NCBI GenBank assembly: GCA_019677205.1
Contig: JAAMXY010004159.1
Span: 1 to 64,000 of the forward strand
DNA from: Pinguiococcus pyrenoidosus
Lineage: Eukaryota > Sar > Pinguiophyceae > Pinguiochrysidales > Pinguiochrysidaceae
Direction of reading: 5' to 3'
Length of the DNA stretch: 64,000 nt
Translations under genes and position numbers: made by a program
The notes under the pieces: generated by a model
What the model was told of the DNA's origin: nothing
Database searches by the model: none
The model's input: only the letters and a program-made list of their open reading frames with translations
In this document: in pieces, positions 42,763-54,365 of the stretch
Layout: the number at the start of each line of letters is the position of its first letter
Numbering within the stretch: the first letter of the stretch is position 1

Positions 42763-44145
42763 ATGGAGTGCTGCGCCGACAGCAGCCTCCAGTCTCCTTA
42801 CAGCACCACGCGGCGCTCGCGCGGACCTGTGCGGCGGCGCCAGTGCCTCATCGTGCTCAGCGCCGCCCTGATCGGCGTGCTGCACGGCGTGTTCGAGGGC
42901 GCCTTCGCGAGGCGCCGCAGGCCTTCGGCCGATGCGCCGCCCGTGGTGGGCTTCTACAATGTGTTCAGCCAGGGAGAGGAGTACCCGCGCATCGTGGAGG
43001 AACAGGTGTATCAGCTGACCAGCGCGGGGCTGCTGGACAAGGCCGAAGCGGTGTTTTACACGGCCACAGGACTGGACAGCGCTACGTTCCGCGTTGCGCA
43101 CGACAAGTTCGTGAAGATGACGCCGGAGAGCGACGCGGAGGAGGAAGTGACGCTGGAGAGGATGCACAAGTTCTGCCAGCGAGTGCCCGAGGCCCGCGTG
43201 TTCTACTTCCACACCAAAGGCGCCTTTCACTCGCATTCCAACAACGAGAACATGCGGCGGCTGCAGATGCGCTTCCTGGGAGAGCAGGCGGACGACTGCT
43301 TGGCGCACTTCGACCGCGGCTACAACTTGTGCGGGATGCGCTTCTCTCCGACGCCGCACTTCCACTTCCCGGCCAACTTCTTCTGGGCCACCTGCGACTA
43401 CGTCAAAGACCTCGTGAGCCCGCTGCAGTTCCGCTTGAAGCCCCCGCCGGCGACCATGTCGTTGGACGACAAGTGCGTCGAGGCGGAGTATGGTGCGTCA
43501 CTCTCCTTCGCTTCTTCTTCTTTTGGACTGGTTCTTCGGCGCGCCGCCCTTCCCAGCGCAAGCAAGAGACGCACTAACTAAAGCAGACTGGCATCGGCAG
43601 GGCGAGGACGCTACGCCTCGGAGCATTGGATAGCGATGCACCCGGCCGCAAACGCCGTGGATTGTATGCCCAACGGCCGCACCTTTGAGAAGACGTTCAC
43701 GTGGGGTACGAAACGCTTGCACGGCGACTGGACGGCGGATTGCCAGCCGGCGCCCCGGGAGAGCATCCGCATGGAGCACTGGGTTATCGAGAAGCAGGAG
43801 AACGAAGTCACGTTGTACTCGGACTCGAACGAGGATCGCCTCACCTTCCTGCGCCAGTGGAACTCCGGCTGTAGGCCATCGATCCGGTTGCAGAGAAACT
43901 GGGAGCTTGAGGACTTGTACGGAGAGGAGCTGCTCGAAGCCCACTCGACGAGGAGCACCTCAAACACGAGATGGGACGCCGCGGTGAAGAAGTTCTGCTC
44001 CGGCTTGGACAGCTTCACTTGTGACAACTTCAACCGCATCGCGCCTGCCGTGTCCAGCCAGTTCCAGCGGTGGGATGGCAAAAGCTCGAGGCGACGGCTT
44101 GCCGTAGAGCACGACTGGATCAAAGCTGCAAATGGCACACGGTGA
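42763..44145 (+). CDS. Putative Golgi glycosyltransferase-like type II membrane protein
   Basis: Two exons (42763-43492 and 43601-44145) join in frame to 424 residues. A basic N-terminus precedes one signal-anchor helix (CLIVLSAALIGVLHGVF), typical of Golgi enzymes. The lumenal part has VVGFYNVFSQGEEYPRIVEE, an ARVFYFHTKGAFHSHSNNEN block and PHFHFPANFFWATCDYV. Such FYFHTKG and H-x-P/G-NFFWA patterns recur in uncharacterised glycosyltransferase-like proteins of algae and protists. That assignment is from memory and weak. The C-terminal exon continues with RYASEHWIAMHP and several Cys, consistent with an extracytoplasmic fold. The first ATG in frame is used, preceded 30 bases upstream by an E2F-like half site. 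It is tail-to-tail with DIS3L2. Confidence 0.5.
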
Positions 44146-44327
44146 CGGCCTTCAACCGACTTCAACAGAAAACCTTGATTGACGAGTCGCACCAGCTCTC
44201 TTCGCGTGCACGAGAGGACCCTCTTCGCCTTCAAACAAGACCAGAAAGGCCCTGCCACCTCCGGCCGCCGGTCTGCAGCGCCCGAGACGTGGACGGCTTG
44301 CGTGACTCGAACAAAACGCTAAGCTAG

Positions 44328-47300
44328 CTAATCTGCTATATCCATCGCCGCGCCACTTGCGACTTCCATCGCGCCAGCTCTGGACGCGACGGCTTGCCTA
44401 TCTTGCGTTGGGTGGTGCTCCCCGCTTCTATCCGAGTGTGGGATGGGACACAGAGGCATCATATCGACGCACTCCTTGCCGTGCCTGTCGACTCGAGCAT
44501 AAATCACCGCCCACACCTGCTCGAACATGGCTACCTTAACGCCGCGGAAGCGGGCGTGCTCCCGGTTCTCGGCATCCTCGTGGACCTGCGATCCGCCAAA
44601 GCCCATCAGCACTGACGGAGGTTGCTTCAGAGGCAGGACGCATGCTGACCTTATCGAGGAACGCCCTGGCCTTATCGCCGTTCCTCGGCTTTAGGGGGAT
44701 GCACTCCTCAGCCTCGTTGTACGGCGCGCTCTGGAAGCAGTCCGTCAGCGGCGGAGCTCGCGCGTAGATTCGGGTCGTGTGGCCGAGGGTCGGAACGCTC
44801 AGCTGGAATGAATCGGCCCCTGCGAAGAACCGTGTTACCACGCCGAGCAACGGAGCGCTCATCAGCAGGGCTCATGCTTACCGATTCCCGACACGATCGC
44901 GCGCTCGACGATAGGTCGACGCCTCACATACAATCGAAGAAACAAGAGGTCGCTGGCGCGGCTTGCCTGCTTGGCGTTGTAGTTCTTCTCATTGCAGTGC
45001 TGTGCAATCGTGTCAAGCTCTTCCGGCCCGAGAGACTGCCACTGCTGGTCCAGCGTCGTCGCATATGCGTCGTCGAGTGTCGACTGCAGCACGCGATGGA
45101 CCATGACGTCGGCATACCGCCGGATCGGGCTGGTGAAGTGCGTGTAGTACGGGATGTTCAGCGCAAAGTGCCGACAGCTCACTCCGGCAGGAAGGCAGGA
45201 GTAGCAGCAGTACTGCGCAAGTTGCATCGGCATGGTGCACAGTTCCATGATGAGCAGCGCAGTTAGGGAACCTTGGTCCGATCTCGAACGGCACATTTCC
45301 TAGTCATGAGAGGCCTGGTAAGATCCTTCCGGCGCAGCGCCGATGCCGCAGAAAGGCAATTCCTTCCTTCCTTCCTTCCTTCCTTCCTCCCCGGTTCAGT
45401 AACCCGCTCACCTGAATCTCTGCAATGGCGCGCGACATGTCCGCGCTTGTGTCACCGGGTATCGTGACGCCAAACGTTTTGGCGATGTTCTCATTGGTTT
45501 TGGCGAGCTCCTCCAGATCCGGGCATCGGTGTCGGCGCAGCACGGCCTTCTCTGGCAGGGCGCGGATCAGCTGCTGTGCGACCAAGTAGTTGGCTATCAG
45601 CATGTACTCTTCGATGAGCCGATTCGAGTCTCGAATGGGATAGGCGGTCACGCCCTTTGGATTCTGCGTCTCGGAGTCGAGGTAGAAGCTCAGCTTGGCG
45701 TTGTGAAGCTGCATCGCTCCCTTCTCCTTCCGAAGGCTGCGTCTGTGGGCCATTCGTCGGGAACGCAAGATTACCATTTGCGAAGGAGGACTTCATCAGC
45801 AGCTCTCAAACGAACCTGGCCATGGCGACTCGGTGCATCAGCTTGACGTCCTCTATGACGTCCTCGCAAGACTGCTTGCTCAGTGCATCCGGTCGGCGAT
45901 CCGGTGCCCACAGCTCGTCGTTCAGCGTTCCCTTCTTCATGTGATCTTCGATCGTCCCATCGATCATGCGCTGTGCAGTGCCGTAGTCAAGCTTGCAGCA
46001 GCTCCGAATGACGCCTCTGCCAAACCATGGCTCGTGGTCCTTCACCAGGTTCCCGTCCATTTGCATTCTCCACACGACGCTGAAAGTTAGTCTATCCACC
46101 TGCATGAGCTTCCAGTCAGACTCCTGACGGCATGGGCGGGACAAGGACAAGGGCTCGCTTACATTCGGATTCAAGGAGCAGTAGTCCTGGCTGAGCTCCT
46201 TTGGGAGCATGTGAATCACGCGATTAACGAGGTACACGCTTGTCGCGCGCGCCCTGGCGGCCTCGTCGACAGCGCTTCCCTCCCGCACGAAGTGCGTGAC
46301 GTCCGCGATGTGGACGCCCATCTCGACCGTGCCGTCGCCGAGCGGCTTCACGTGGAGCGCATCGTCCAAGTCTTTGGCGCTCCACGGGTCTATCGTAAAG
46401 ACACGCTCGTCTCGAAAGTCCCGCCGAACCCGCAAGTCGTCGTCCGTGACGGCCCACTGCTTCCCTTTGGTATTGGGAAACTCAGACGCCAAAGACCTTA
46501 TCAGGCGGTGCGCATAAAATACAACCCTTACCGAAGGTACGCTCAAGCTCGTCCACGGCTTCCTGAGGAAACAAGGGCAGCATCGGCTTCGCGTTGGCGG
46601 CATCCTGCTCCTCCGTCCATGCAACTTGTTCAATGACTTTGTGCTCCAGCAAGAGCGCAATGGTCTCTACTTCGATTGACCCATCCTCTCCGAGGAGCCA
46701 CACTGCTGCTGCCACCGGCTGCGGGAGCTCTGCGGGCCAGTTCGGGTCCTGCCGCGCCAAGAACTTGGCCCTAGCAAACCTTCGGCACGGTCAGCAAGCA
46801 GGAAAAAGAGCAGCGACACATCGTCCTACCCGAGTGCATACCTCTCCGGATCCTCCTTGTAGCAGTCCGGCACCCGCTCCCAAGGCACGGAGAGCCGCGT
46901 GTGTCGTCCCAGATCGGGAATGAACTGATACGTGTCCTCCTCGCGATGCAAGTGGCCAGGGACATCCGGAAACGGCGCAGTTTCCAAGATGGCGACGACG
47001 CGGCCTGCGGGCTGCAGGCCGTTGCTCAGCGCCCTCTGCCCCATCTCTGACAGCTTCAGCCCTCTGTCAACAGGTCCTGCGGGTCGCGGAGGCACCAGAG
47101 GCGCCCAAAGGTTGCCCTGCTTCTCGTCCTGATACCACTCGCGATCCTGCTCTTGCACTTGCGCCTCCGCGCGGTCAGCAGAAGTCAACCACCTGTCGTC
47201 TCCGTCTAACTTTACGTCCGCCAGGGCCTCCTCCAGCTCTCTGTGCGCCTTTTTGTCGCGAAAGCGCGTCGCCTCCGCTTCCGCGCGCCCGTTTGAACGC

Positions 47301-47572
47301 CATTCGCTCTCCGCCAGCAACTGCACCTGTACGCGGTCGCCGTGCTTCGCGCGGTTGCGGTGCTCAAAGCCGCCGATGTACACGTCTGAGGCGAAGCCGA
47401 AGTCTCGGGCGTCAATGAACGCGTGGAGAGAGTCTCCCGAGTCCTGCGTCTGCACGCGGAGCACACCCTCTAGCACGCCCTCCGCCGCACGATGCACTTC
47501 GTGCGCAGCGTATGGCTCCTCGGGGAAGATCCTGCGCTTCTTTCCGCGGTTTCCGCGCCGATTCTTGGACAT
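44328..47572 (-). CDS. DIS3L2: DIS3L2-type RNase II/R family 3'-5' exoribonuclease
   Basis: Eight exons on the minus strand: 47572-46830, 46779-46532, 46464-46163, 46099-45816, 45742-45412, 45299-44882, 44819-44650 and 44585-44328. They total 918 codons in one frame (917 residues). A basic head (MSKNRRGNRGKKRR) precedes cold-shock domains (FIDARDFGFASDVYIGGFEH). The RNB catalytic domain follows, with IDPWSAKDLDDALHV giving the metal-binding Asp356, Asp362, Asp364 and Asp365. The block YYTHFTSPIRRYADVMVHR is a hallmark of eukaryotic DIS3 enzymes. There is no N-terminal PIN domain, so DIS3L2 (degrading oligouridylated RNA in the cytoplasm) fits better than DIS3. An S1-like C-terminus ends the protein. 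The last two junctions are less certain. An E2F-like tggcgcgaaaa lies about 53 bases upstream. Confidence 0.88.
45359..45388. repeat. (TTCC)n microsatellite inside a DIS3L2 intron
   Basis: About seven to eight tandem ttcc units lie in the 112-bp intron between exons 5 and 6. Confidence 0.9.
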
Positions 47573-47826
47573 CTGATTGGGAGAATCGGAGGCGAAGCAA
47601 TTCAAATGGACTGGGCGTCGTTTTGTGGCGCGAAAACGGCAAACCCTGGACGAATCAGCTGATCATCCATAGAGAACTCCACTAAGAAAATCAATCTATA
47701 ACTGGATAAATAAAACTGTGTTTAACGGCTTCATTTGGATTTGGCCCTTTTCCCGCCATTTTTTGGATCTGAAGATCCGCTGCAGAGGTCTTCTACGCCA
47801 CCTCCGCTCTGCCAGGTTCAGCCTCC
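47573..47826. promoter_or_regulatory. Head-to-head promoter of DIS3L2 and the TFIIIC subunit
   Basis: This 254-bp spacer has an E2F-like box toward each gene: tggcgcgaaaa at 47626-47636 and ttttcccgcca at 47748-47758. An AT-rich core lies between them (about 47675-47735, for example ggataaataaaactgtg). It is the most compact example of the box / AT core / box design in the window. Confidence 0.5.
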
Positions 47827-50800
47827 ATGGCTAACTCCAGAGGTAAAGGCAGCCCGAGACCTGTCCATGCAAGCGGAGTGCATGACGCTCGGGCCCCAAA
47901 CGCAGGACGCGCCTTTGCCAGCGGCAGCGAAGACGACAGCGACGCACTGGAGCACGAGCTTTCTCAGGTGGGCGCGGGCGAAGAGTCCGAATCGGACTCG
48001 GACAGCCCTAGGACACGGCTGAAACGGCGTCGAAGACGCACAGCGTCGCGGCGGAGCAAGCGTCCGCGGCGCTCCGTCGCGAGTCGTGCTCGCGGCGCGG
48101 CCGAAGAGGATGGCGGGGACGATGTCCGAGGGGCACGTCAAGTCGTTAGCAATGTAGTTGGTGGCGAGGATGACGATGATGAGGATGACGACGAAATGGA
48201 GGAGGAGGAGGTGGACGACGAAGATGACGAGGAGGACGAGGAGGACGAGGAGGACGAGGAGGAGGAGGGAGAGGCGGACGGAGATCAGGATGAGGATGAT
48301 GAAGATGAGGAGCAAGATGGTGACGACTCGGAAGAAGAAGGAGATGATGATGATGATGAAGATGATGAAGAGGAAGCGACTGATGGAGCAGGCAAAGACT
48401 CGTCTCGGCTGTCGCGGCTTGAAGGCCGCTCCGTCGCTCGAGGCCTTCTTGGCGTCGGCGCGAAAGAGGTGAGAAGCGCGCCGTAGAAAGCGTGGAGAGC
48501 AAAAAAACCTGAGCCAGTCTGTGCTTCTCAGGTGTTCAAGAAGTCACGAAAGCGCCCTCGGAAGGCGGCCGCCAGGAAAGGGACGAAGCGGCGCGGCAAG
48601 ACGGCGAACACGGAGCTGCTGCCGCATATTCAAAGGATCCTCAACGACGCCTTTGCGTACTACATTCAGGGGCGCAGCCCGGAGGCGGTGAAGAAGTTCA
48701 GCGAGGTCGTCGAGCAGGCGCCGAGGCATCCAGACGCGTACATCGCCCTGGCAGATGTCTACGAGAAGCGGGCTCGCGACGCGGCCGACCGCGGAGAGGA
48801 CCAGGAATCCGCGGACGTGGAGAAGGCGCTCCAGTTCATCTACACGGCCGCCTCGCTGAAGCAGAAGGACGTGGACCTCTGGAAGCGAGTGCTTCGCCTT
48901 GCCGAGGAAGCCGGGAATGACCAGCGGTATCGGGAGGCGCTCCATCAGTGCGTCAAGATTCAACCCGAAGATACGGAGCACGCCGACGAGTACGTGAGGG
49001 TACTGAAGGAGCTGCAACAGTTCCCGCTTGCTGGGCAAGTCTGTGGAGCTGTCGCGTTTGGCAATTTCAAGGATCCTGCAAAGTCTCTGCGTTTCGCTGT
49101 CCAGCAGCTCGAGTTTTTTCGTCGGTCGTACACGGTGAAGGAGAAGAGCATCCGCAATGGTCTCACGGCAGCCATCGTCAACGTTGTCGGCGAAACGGTG
49201 CTCGATAGGGAGCTCATCCGCGAAGAAGATCATTCCGCGGAGGAGCCGGTAGAGTTCTCCTGGAGACAATTTGAGCGAGTTGGGTGGAGGATGCGTCCGG
49301 AGCATCTCGAGTTCAAGACGAGAAGACCCGCGACTCCGCCGGCGAGTCTGTCCGAGGCGGCATACCGGCTTCTGTGCGACTGCTTCCGCCGCTTGCAAGA
49401 CTTCCTCGTGGAGGAGAAGCAGTTCACGCGATGCCTTGCGGTCGTGCGGACCCTGTCTTCCTACCTTCAGCTGGAGAACGTTGTCGACGCCGTCGGATGG
49501 GACGCCGGATTGGTGCCACCGGACATCGTGGTGCGACACGGGATCTGCCTGCTTCGCACCGGAGCCGCGCGGGAGGGGCGAGCGTGCACCAACGTCGTGC
49601 GGCGGGACGACCTCTTCAATGCAGAGATGGAGAAACGCCTGAAGCTACCCCCGAGGCAGAAGTTGATGCTGGATGTCGCGGAGGCCGTGGCGGACGCAGG
49701 CGACATGGCCGGCGCATGCCAGTTGCTGAATCAAGTCCTCCGGCATCAGTACTTTCTGAAGCATGCCAGCGGAAAGCGCTTTGCGGTGCCCCTGCCGGAC
49801 TTGGGAAGGACGCTCCTCGTGTGCCAGGCGGCAACCAAGATTGGCCCACCTGTGAGCGACCACGCCATGACGCTGCTCGAGGATCTTCTCGAGCAGCACT
49901 CTCGCTCGACGCGATTGCTCAGCTGCTACGCCGACGCCGTCCTGCTGCTTCACGCGCAGGACACCCTCAAGCGCAGAGCAGGGCTGGCCAAGCTATCGAC
50001 TGCCGTCTTTCGCGTAGTGAAGCATTGGTCCCGAGAGTTGACGCGTTGGCGTCAGGGGTCCAGCGCAGGCGACAAGAGGAAGGACCCGTTCGCCATTCCA
50101 TTTCCGGAGGCCAGGACGCGCATCAAACTCTTTGCGGCCTTCGCGGAGCTTGCTCGCTTGGACGGGGACAGCAAGACTTTCTTGGCAATCAGCCTGCCTC
50201 TGCTCGAAATGTACTCTTACCAACATTTCATCACGGAGCGGCGGTCGCAGAACTACAAGCTAGCCGGCGCGGAGCTTGGTGGCGAAGGAGACCGACTCAT
50301 GGACCACCTGCGCAAGGGCGAAGACATCACGGAGCGCATGTTCTGGCTAAGCCGCGCTTGGCTTGACGAGCGGCGCCACGGCCTCAGCACGTGCTTCCTG
50401 GAGACTGCCGTCGCCTCCAGCCTGCTGAAGCTGTTCTCCAAGGACTTCTTCGGAGAGATTTCCGTCCAGGCGGTGAAGAATCTTGTGAAGGAGGGGCGCC
50501 AGTCGGATGCAGAGACGGTGTCCGAGGCTCTCATCCAAGAGGGTCGCGGCATCCTCTCCGCCAAGCATCGGAGGCACGTGACCAAAGCGCTCCATGCGCG
50601 AATGCCCCCAGCGCTGGCCACCTTGGGAAGCCGCGGGTCTCAGGCGAGCTTCTTGGTGGACGCTGCGCTTCGGGCCGAGCCGAACGATGATTCACCGTGG
50701 AACGCCCTGAGCCACTTCTTGCAGGAGCTGGACTCGGAGAAGCCGATGGCCCCATCCACCGACGCCGAAGTGGAGAAGAAAGCCGTGAAGAATGTCATTC

Positions 50801-51606
50801 AGTCCTTGCGAATGCGGCTCAGCAAGGCCTTTGGTGGAGGCCTCACCGGTGCTGCCGCTGCTTTGCTGAATGGCCACCTCTCGACGAAGCCACGGAGATC
50901 TATGCAAAGCTATCTGCTGGCCGCCTCGGAACGACGAGACGACCCGTTGCCCATGCTGTGCGTCGCGGCGCTCCTCCTTCGCCATGTGGGCGCGAAGAAG
51001 ACGAAAGCCCCGGACGCGATGCTCATTCGAGCCCTCGCTTGCTTCGGCGAATACGCCAAGAAGCGCCTCCGAGTGGAGCCGAGCTTAGCAGCCGAAGGAG
51101 TCAAAGGAGCCAAAGGAGCCGAAGGAGCCGAAGGAGCCGAAAGAGCCGAAGGAACCGAAGGGCGTCCGGCACCGAAGTACACGGACTACGTCATTTCCGC
51201 CGAGAAAGGGCTGGAGATCGTGTTCAAGGCGGCGGCGGATGAGGACATATGGTCGAGAGCGACCAAACCGGGCGAGATCGTCGGGGACGAAAAGGGCGGC
51301 GAGGACGACTTCGAAGACGATGGCGAAGAAAGCCCTCCGCGTGACCACGGCGAGGCTTCACTCCTGCAGGAGGTGCTGTACAACCTGGGGCGTGCGCACC
51401 AGGGCGTCGGTCTGAAGTTTGTAGCTGCGAGCTACTATCGCCGGGCCCTTCAGATCGACGACGACGTCCGGAGCAGAGGCGGAGGCGGCATAGATGACGA
51501 TGCCTACGTCACCAAGGAGGCGGCGGTGAATCTGATGCACATCTACCTGGAGTCAGGAAACACCGCGGCCGCCCAAGAGCTTCTTCAGAAGTATCTAGCG
51601 GTGTGA
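47827..51606 (+). CDS. GTF3C3: TFIIIC TPR subunit (yeast tau131/Tfc4, human GTF3C3)
   Basis: Two exons (47827-48468 and 48532-51606) give 1238 residues. TFIIIC binds internal promoters of tRNA and 5S genes and recruits TFIIIB; this TPR subunit is the assembly platform. The first exon encodes an acidic region (long Asp/Glu runs at 48150-48385) and an Arg-rich patch, as in Tfc4. The second begins with a basic segment, then TPRs (AYYIQGRSPEAVKKFSEVVE, HPDAYIALADVYEKRARDAA, LWKRVLRLAEEAGNDQRYRE) through to a final VLYNLGRAHQGVGLKFVAAS and LMHIYLESGNTAAAQELLQK pair. A lineage-specific repeat, GVKGAKGAEGAEGAERAEG, interrupts the C-terminal half at 51095-51160. The start is the first ATG, 68 bases after an E2F-like box. 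Confidence 0.85.
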
Positions 51607-52126
51607 TGCGCCTGTCGGCGGAGGCCAAGGAGAGAACCAGGCAGAGACGACCAGGGCAGAGAAGAGAACGAAATGGCTTCTTGGCTTTGCAATATTGAAA
51701 GTTCTTCATAACGTTACAGACCAAAATGGCGAGATGGAAATTCAGGTGGACAAGCCGGGAATCTGCCGATGAGCCGAGCCTCCGTTGCCGAGAGCAGATC
51801 ATTTACACAGGACGCCATCAATACCGTGTGTCGGGACCGATGGGAGCTTTCTCCCTTGCCCTCACAGCGACACAGGGCCTCTACGAGTCCTACGCAACCG
51901 GCGCGGCTCATGCACCTTCAGAGGCAGCTTGGCTTGTCAACGTGCGGCCCTCCTTCGCGTCCGCAGTTCCTCCCCAGTCAGCGCGGATCTATGTACAAGT
52001 CTTGTGAAGATGATCTCCACCTTCGCTTCTTAGCATGGAGAGCAAGCTTTTATGCACCATCAGCGTCAGCGTGGCGTGGCGCCAGAGCATTCTCTCCCAT
52101 CCATCGAGCAAGAGCTCCTGGAACGC
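51607..52126. other. Convergent spacer, nothing recognised
   Basis: This is 520 bases between the stop codons of the TFIIIC subunit and the aldo-keto reductase. Open frames here are short and lack domain signatures. Confidence 0.45.
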
Positions 52127-53320
52127 TCAGTTCAGCGTCCAGGACTCAACTCCGTACCCGACAAACTTGCCACTCGGGAGCTTGAAGCCGGCGCCCTCGA
52201 AGTCAAAGCCGAGACGGTCCGTAGCTTCATCCAAGCGTGCGATCTGCCTTGGCGAAAGCCTCCAGCCAGACCCCATCGCGTTCTCATCCACGTGGCGCAC
52301 GCAGGTGGCACCGGGGAGCGGTATCGCGCCCTTGCAGATGACCCAGTTCAGGGCGACTTGCGCAGGGGTGCGCTTCGCGCTGTCCGCGATGTCTTCGAGC
52401 TCACGCACCAGAGGAGAGACGCCCCCCTTCGGGATCCCGTCAATGCCACCAACTATGTACTTCTTCATGCCCATGCCCTTGAGCCCCTTGGGGATATTCT
52501 GAGGGGTGTACTTCCCCGTCAGTAGCCCCATGCACAGGGGATAGTATGCCATCGGCTTGACGCCAACCTCGAGACACCTATCGATGGTGTCCTGCGCACC
52601 ATTTCCTCGGTAGAGCAGCGAGAAGTTCACTTGGTTGCTGGCAAGCGGCACATTGCGCTTGCCGAGCGCTTCCTGGCATCTTTCCATGAGCGTGGGGCCG
52701 TAGTTGGACACGCCGACGTTCTTGATGAGGCCCTCCCTGTAGCATTCCGCAAGTCCTTCCCAGTACAGCTCATCTTTCACGTTGGTGATGCCCCACAGGC
52801 GCCCCGGTTGCACGATGTCCGGCATGTGAATCTGGTAGAGGTCGATCTGCTCCACCCCGAGGCGATCCAGAGACGCGCGGCAAGCTTCCACGACGGATTC
52901 CGCGCTCTGCCTCCATGGCAGCGGCGTGAACTTGGTGGCGACGATGGGCTTTCGCCCCCCATACACCGCATGGGCCGCATTGGCATACTCGCTCACGAGC
53001 CGCTCTCCGTCGCCAACGCCGTAGCGTTCGGCCGAGTCGAAGAAGTTCAGCCCGAGCTCCATGCTCCGCTCCACACACTGCCGCACCCGCCGCTGCCCCT
53101 CGATGGACATGTCCGTGGCCCACATGATGGTGCCCATGCCCACCTCTGGAACGGACAGAGTGCCCAGCTTCGCGCGCCGCACCGGCGACGCAGGACCAAA
53201 CGGCGGAATACGCGGCGTCGAGAGGTCCGAAGCGGCCGCGCGCCCGCTAGGTCTGGCGGCCAGCGCGGACGCCTGTGCGGCGCACCAGATTGCGACGCTC
53301 ACAACGCGCGTCCAACTCAT
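52127..53320 (-). CDS. Plastid-type aldo-keto reductase with a bipartite-like leader
   Basis: A single exon gives 397 residues from the ATG at 53320. The first 20 residues form a signal peptide (MSWTRVVSVAIWCAAQASAL), followed by a Ser/Arg/Ala-rich stretch (ARPSGRAAASDLSTPR). This looks like a bipartite signal for a complex plastid. The mature part is a (beta/alpha)8 AKR. Asp and Tyr of the tetrad are in NFFDSAERYG, Lys in IVATKFTPLPW and His in YQIHMPD. KNVGVSNYGPTLMERCQEAL and GAIPLPGATCVRHVDENAMG are typical of the plant plastid AKR group (pyridoxal reductase-like proteins). The substrate cannot be read from sequence. The frame stays open upstream with another ATG at 53791, but only the 53320 start places the signal peptide at the N-terminus. 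Confidence 0.82.
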   Translation of the reverse strand: MSWTRVVSVAIWCAAQASALAARPSGRAAASDLSTPRIPPFGPASPVRRAKLGTLSVPEVGMGTIMWATDMSIEGQRRVRQCVERSMELGLNFFDSAERYGVGDGERLVSEYANAAHAVYGGRKPIVATKFTPLPWRQSAESVVEACRASLDRLGVEQIDLYQIHMPDIVQPGRLWGITNVKDELYWEGLAECYREGLIKNVGVSNYGPTLMERCQEALGKRNVPLASNQVNFSLLYRGNGAQDTIDRCLEVGVKPMAYYPLCMGLLTGKYTPQNIPKGLKGMGMKKYIVGGIDGIPKGGVSPLVRELEDIADSAKRTPAQVALNWVICKGAIPLPGATCVRHVDENAMGSGWRLSPRQIARLDEATDRLGFDFEGAGFKLPSGKFVGYGVESWTLN

Positions 53321-54365
53321 CTTACGCCTCTTCCGCTTCGCTTTGAGGGGAAGAAAAATTCCGATGCAAACGCCACCGAAACAGCTGAGGCTCCAAATGC
53401 TTTTCCTGTGTAGCAAACGAAGGCCGAACGGCTGCGGCGCGGGATCTTTGCGCGTATCTCGCGAAGTGAGAGCGGTCGAATGGGTCCTGGAGAAGGTCTC
53501 CCAGTGGCATTCAGTTGGAGTCCGAAGCTGAAGTGCAAAGAGAGAGAGAAAGTCTCCGATGGTGAAATCGGAAGCGTCGCGGAGTGTTGAGCGGTTTAAC
53601 TGCGGCTGCGGAAGTCTGTCCGTTGCGTTGCGACCGGAGGTGGCGCACTGAAAGAGATGGGTTTTCGCCGGAAAGCGCAGGACTTCCAAGAAGGATTCCG
53701 CAGCTGAAGATTCCCACCTTGTGATCTGCGCGCGCGAAATGTGGGGCGGCGCAGTGCTGTGCCACGTGCGAAACACGCGAGAAATGCGCATTCGCTGCGC
53801 TACAAACGAGGGTTCAGACCAAGCTGAAGTAGTGTTCTATCTTCGGTAGAAGATATATGAGATCTATTCAGTATCAATACTTAATTAAAAAGTTTGATAT
53901 GGGAATAAAATAACATATGATAATGCGTGACTGGATCCAAAAAGAAGATTTTACGTTTTGATATGATTAACTGGAGAAACGTGTACAAAGTTTCCGTCGT
54001 CCAACGTCTGAGACCGAAGCACCACGTAATTGCGATGCGATTGGTGGAAAGGTCAACAGAACTTCTGCGTCATTACGTGGCCCGGTGTAGCGGGAAAGAC
54101 GTCGATTGTTTGGCTGGCGGAGCGCACGAAATCAGCCAATCCCACGCCGATGTCCGTTCCTGCCCAATCGTTCCTCCGCTGAACCGCCCATTTTACACTC
54201 CAAAGGCGCCACTTGGGTCTCCAATCCAGCCATGTATCGGCCAAATACCACTCAGGCGCCATATTGAAATCGCCTTCAACTTGGAAGGGCGGGTTTCCCG
54301 CCATTTCTGCATGTTCTCCTCTCCAGAACGTCGTGGAACAGCTGCCAGGCCAGAAGCTCGCTTCC
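53321..54365. promoter_or_regulatory. Divergent aldo-keto reductase / PCMT spacer with AT-rich core and E2F-like palindrome
   Basis: This 1045-bp head-to-head spacer has an AT-rich core at about 53825-53965 (aatacttaattaaaaagttt). At 54288-54302 it carries ggcgggtttcccgcc, a perfect palindromic double E2F-like half site, 63 bases before the PCMT start. The AKR-side 470 bases form an open frame continuous with the AKR coding sequence. Confidence 0.45.

Noticed and set aside
44586-44649. Alternative unspliced end for DIS3L2
   Set aside because: Reading through gives a Pro/Arg-rich tail. Splicing a 64-bp GT-AG intron keeps the frame and yields a sensible FRGVKVAMFEQVWAVIYARV segment, so the spliced form is preferred, though not proven.
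46465-46531. Apparent frameshift in DIS3L2 between the cold-shock and RNB parts
   Set aside because: An initial join at an earlier AG broke the frame, but using acceptor aaag before ggaagcag gives a 67-bp GT-AG intron in phase. No frameshift is needed.
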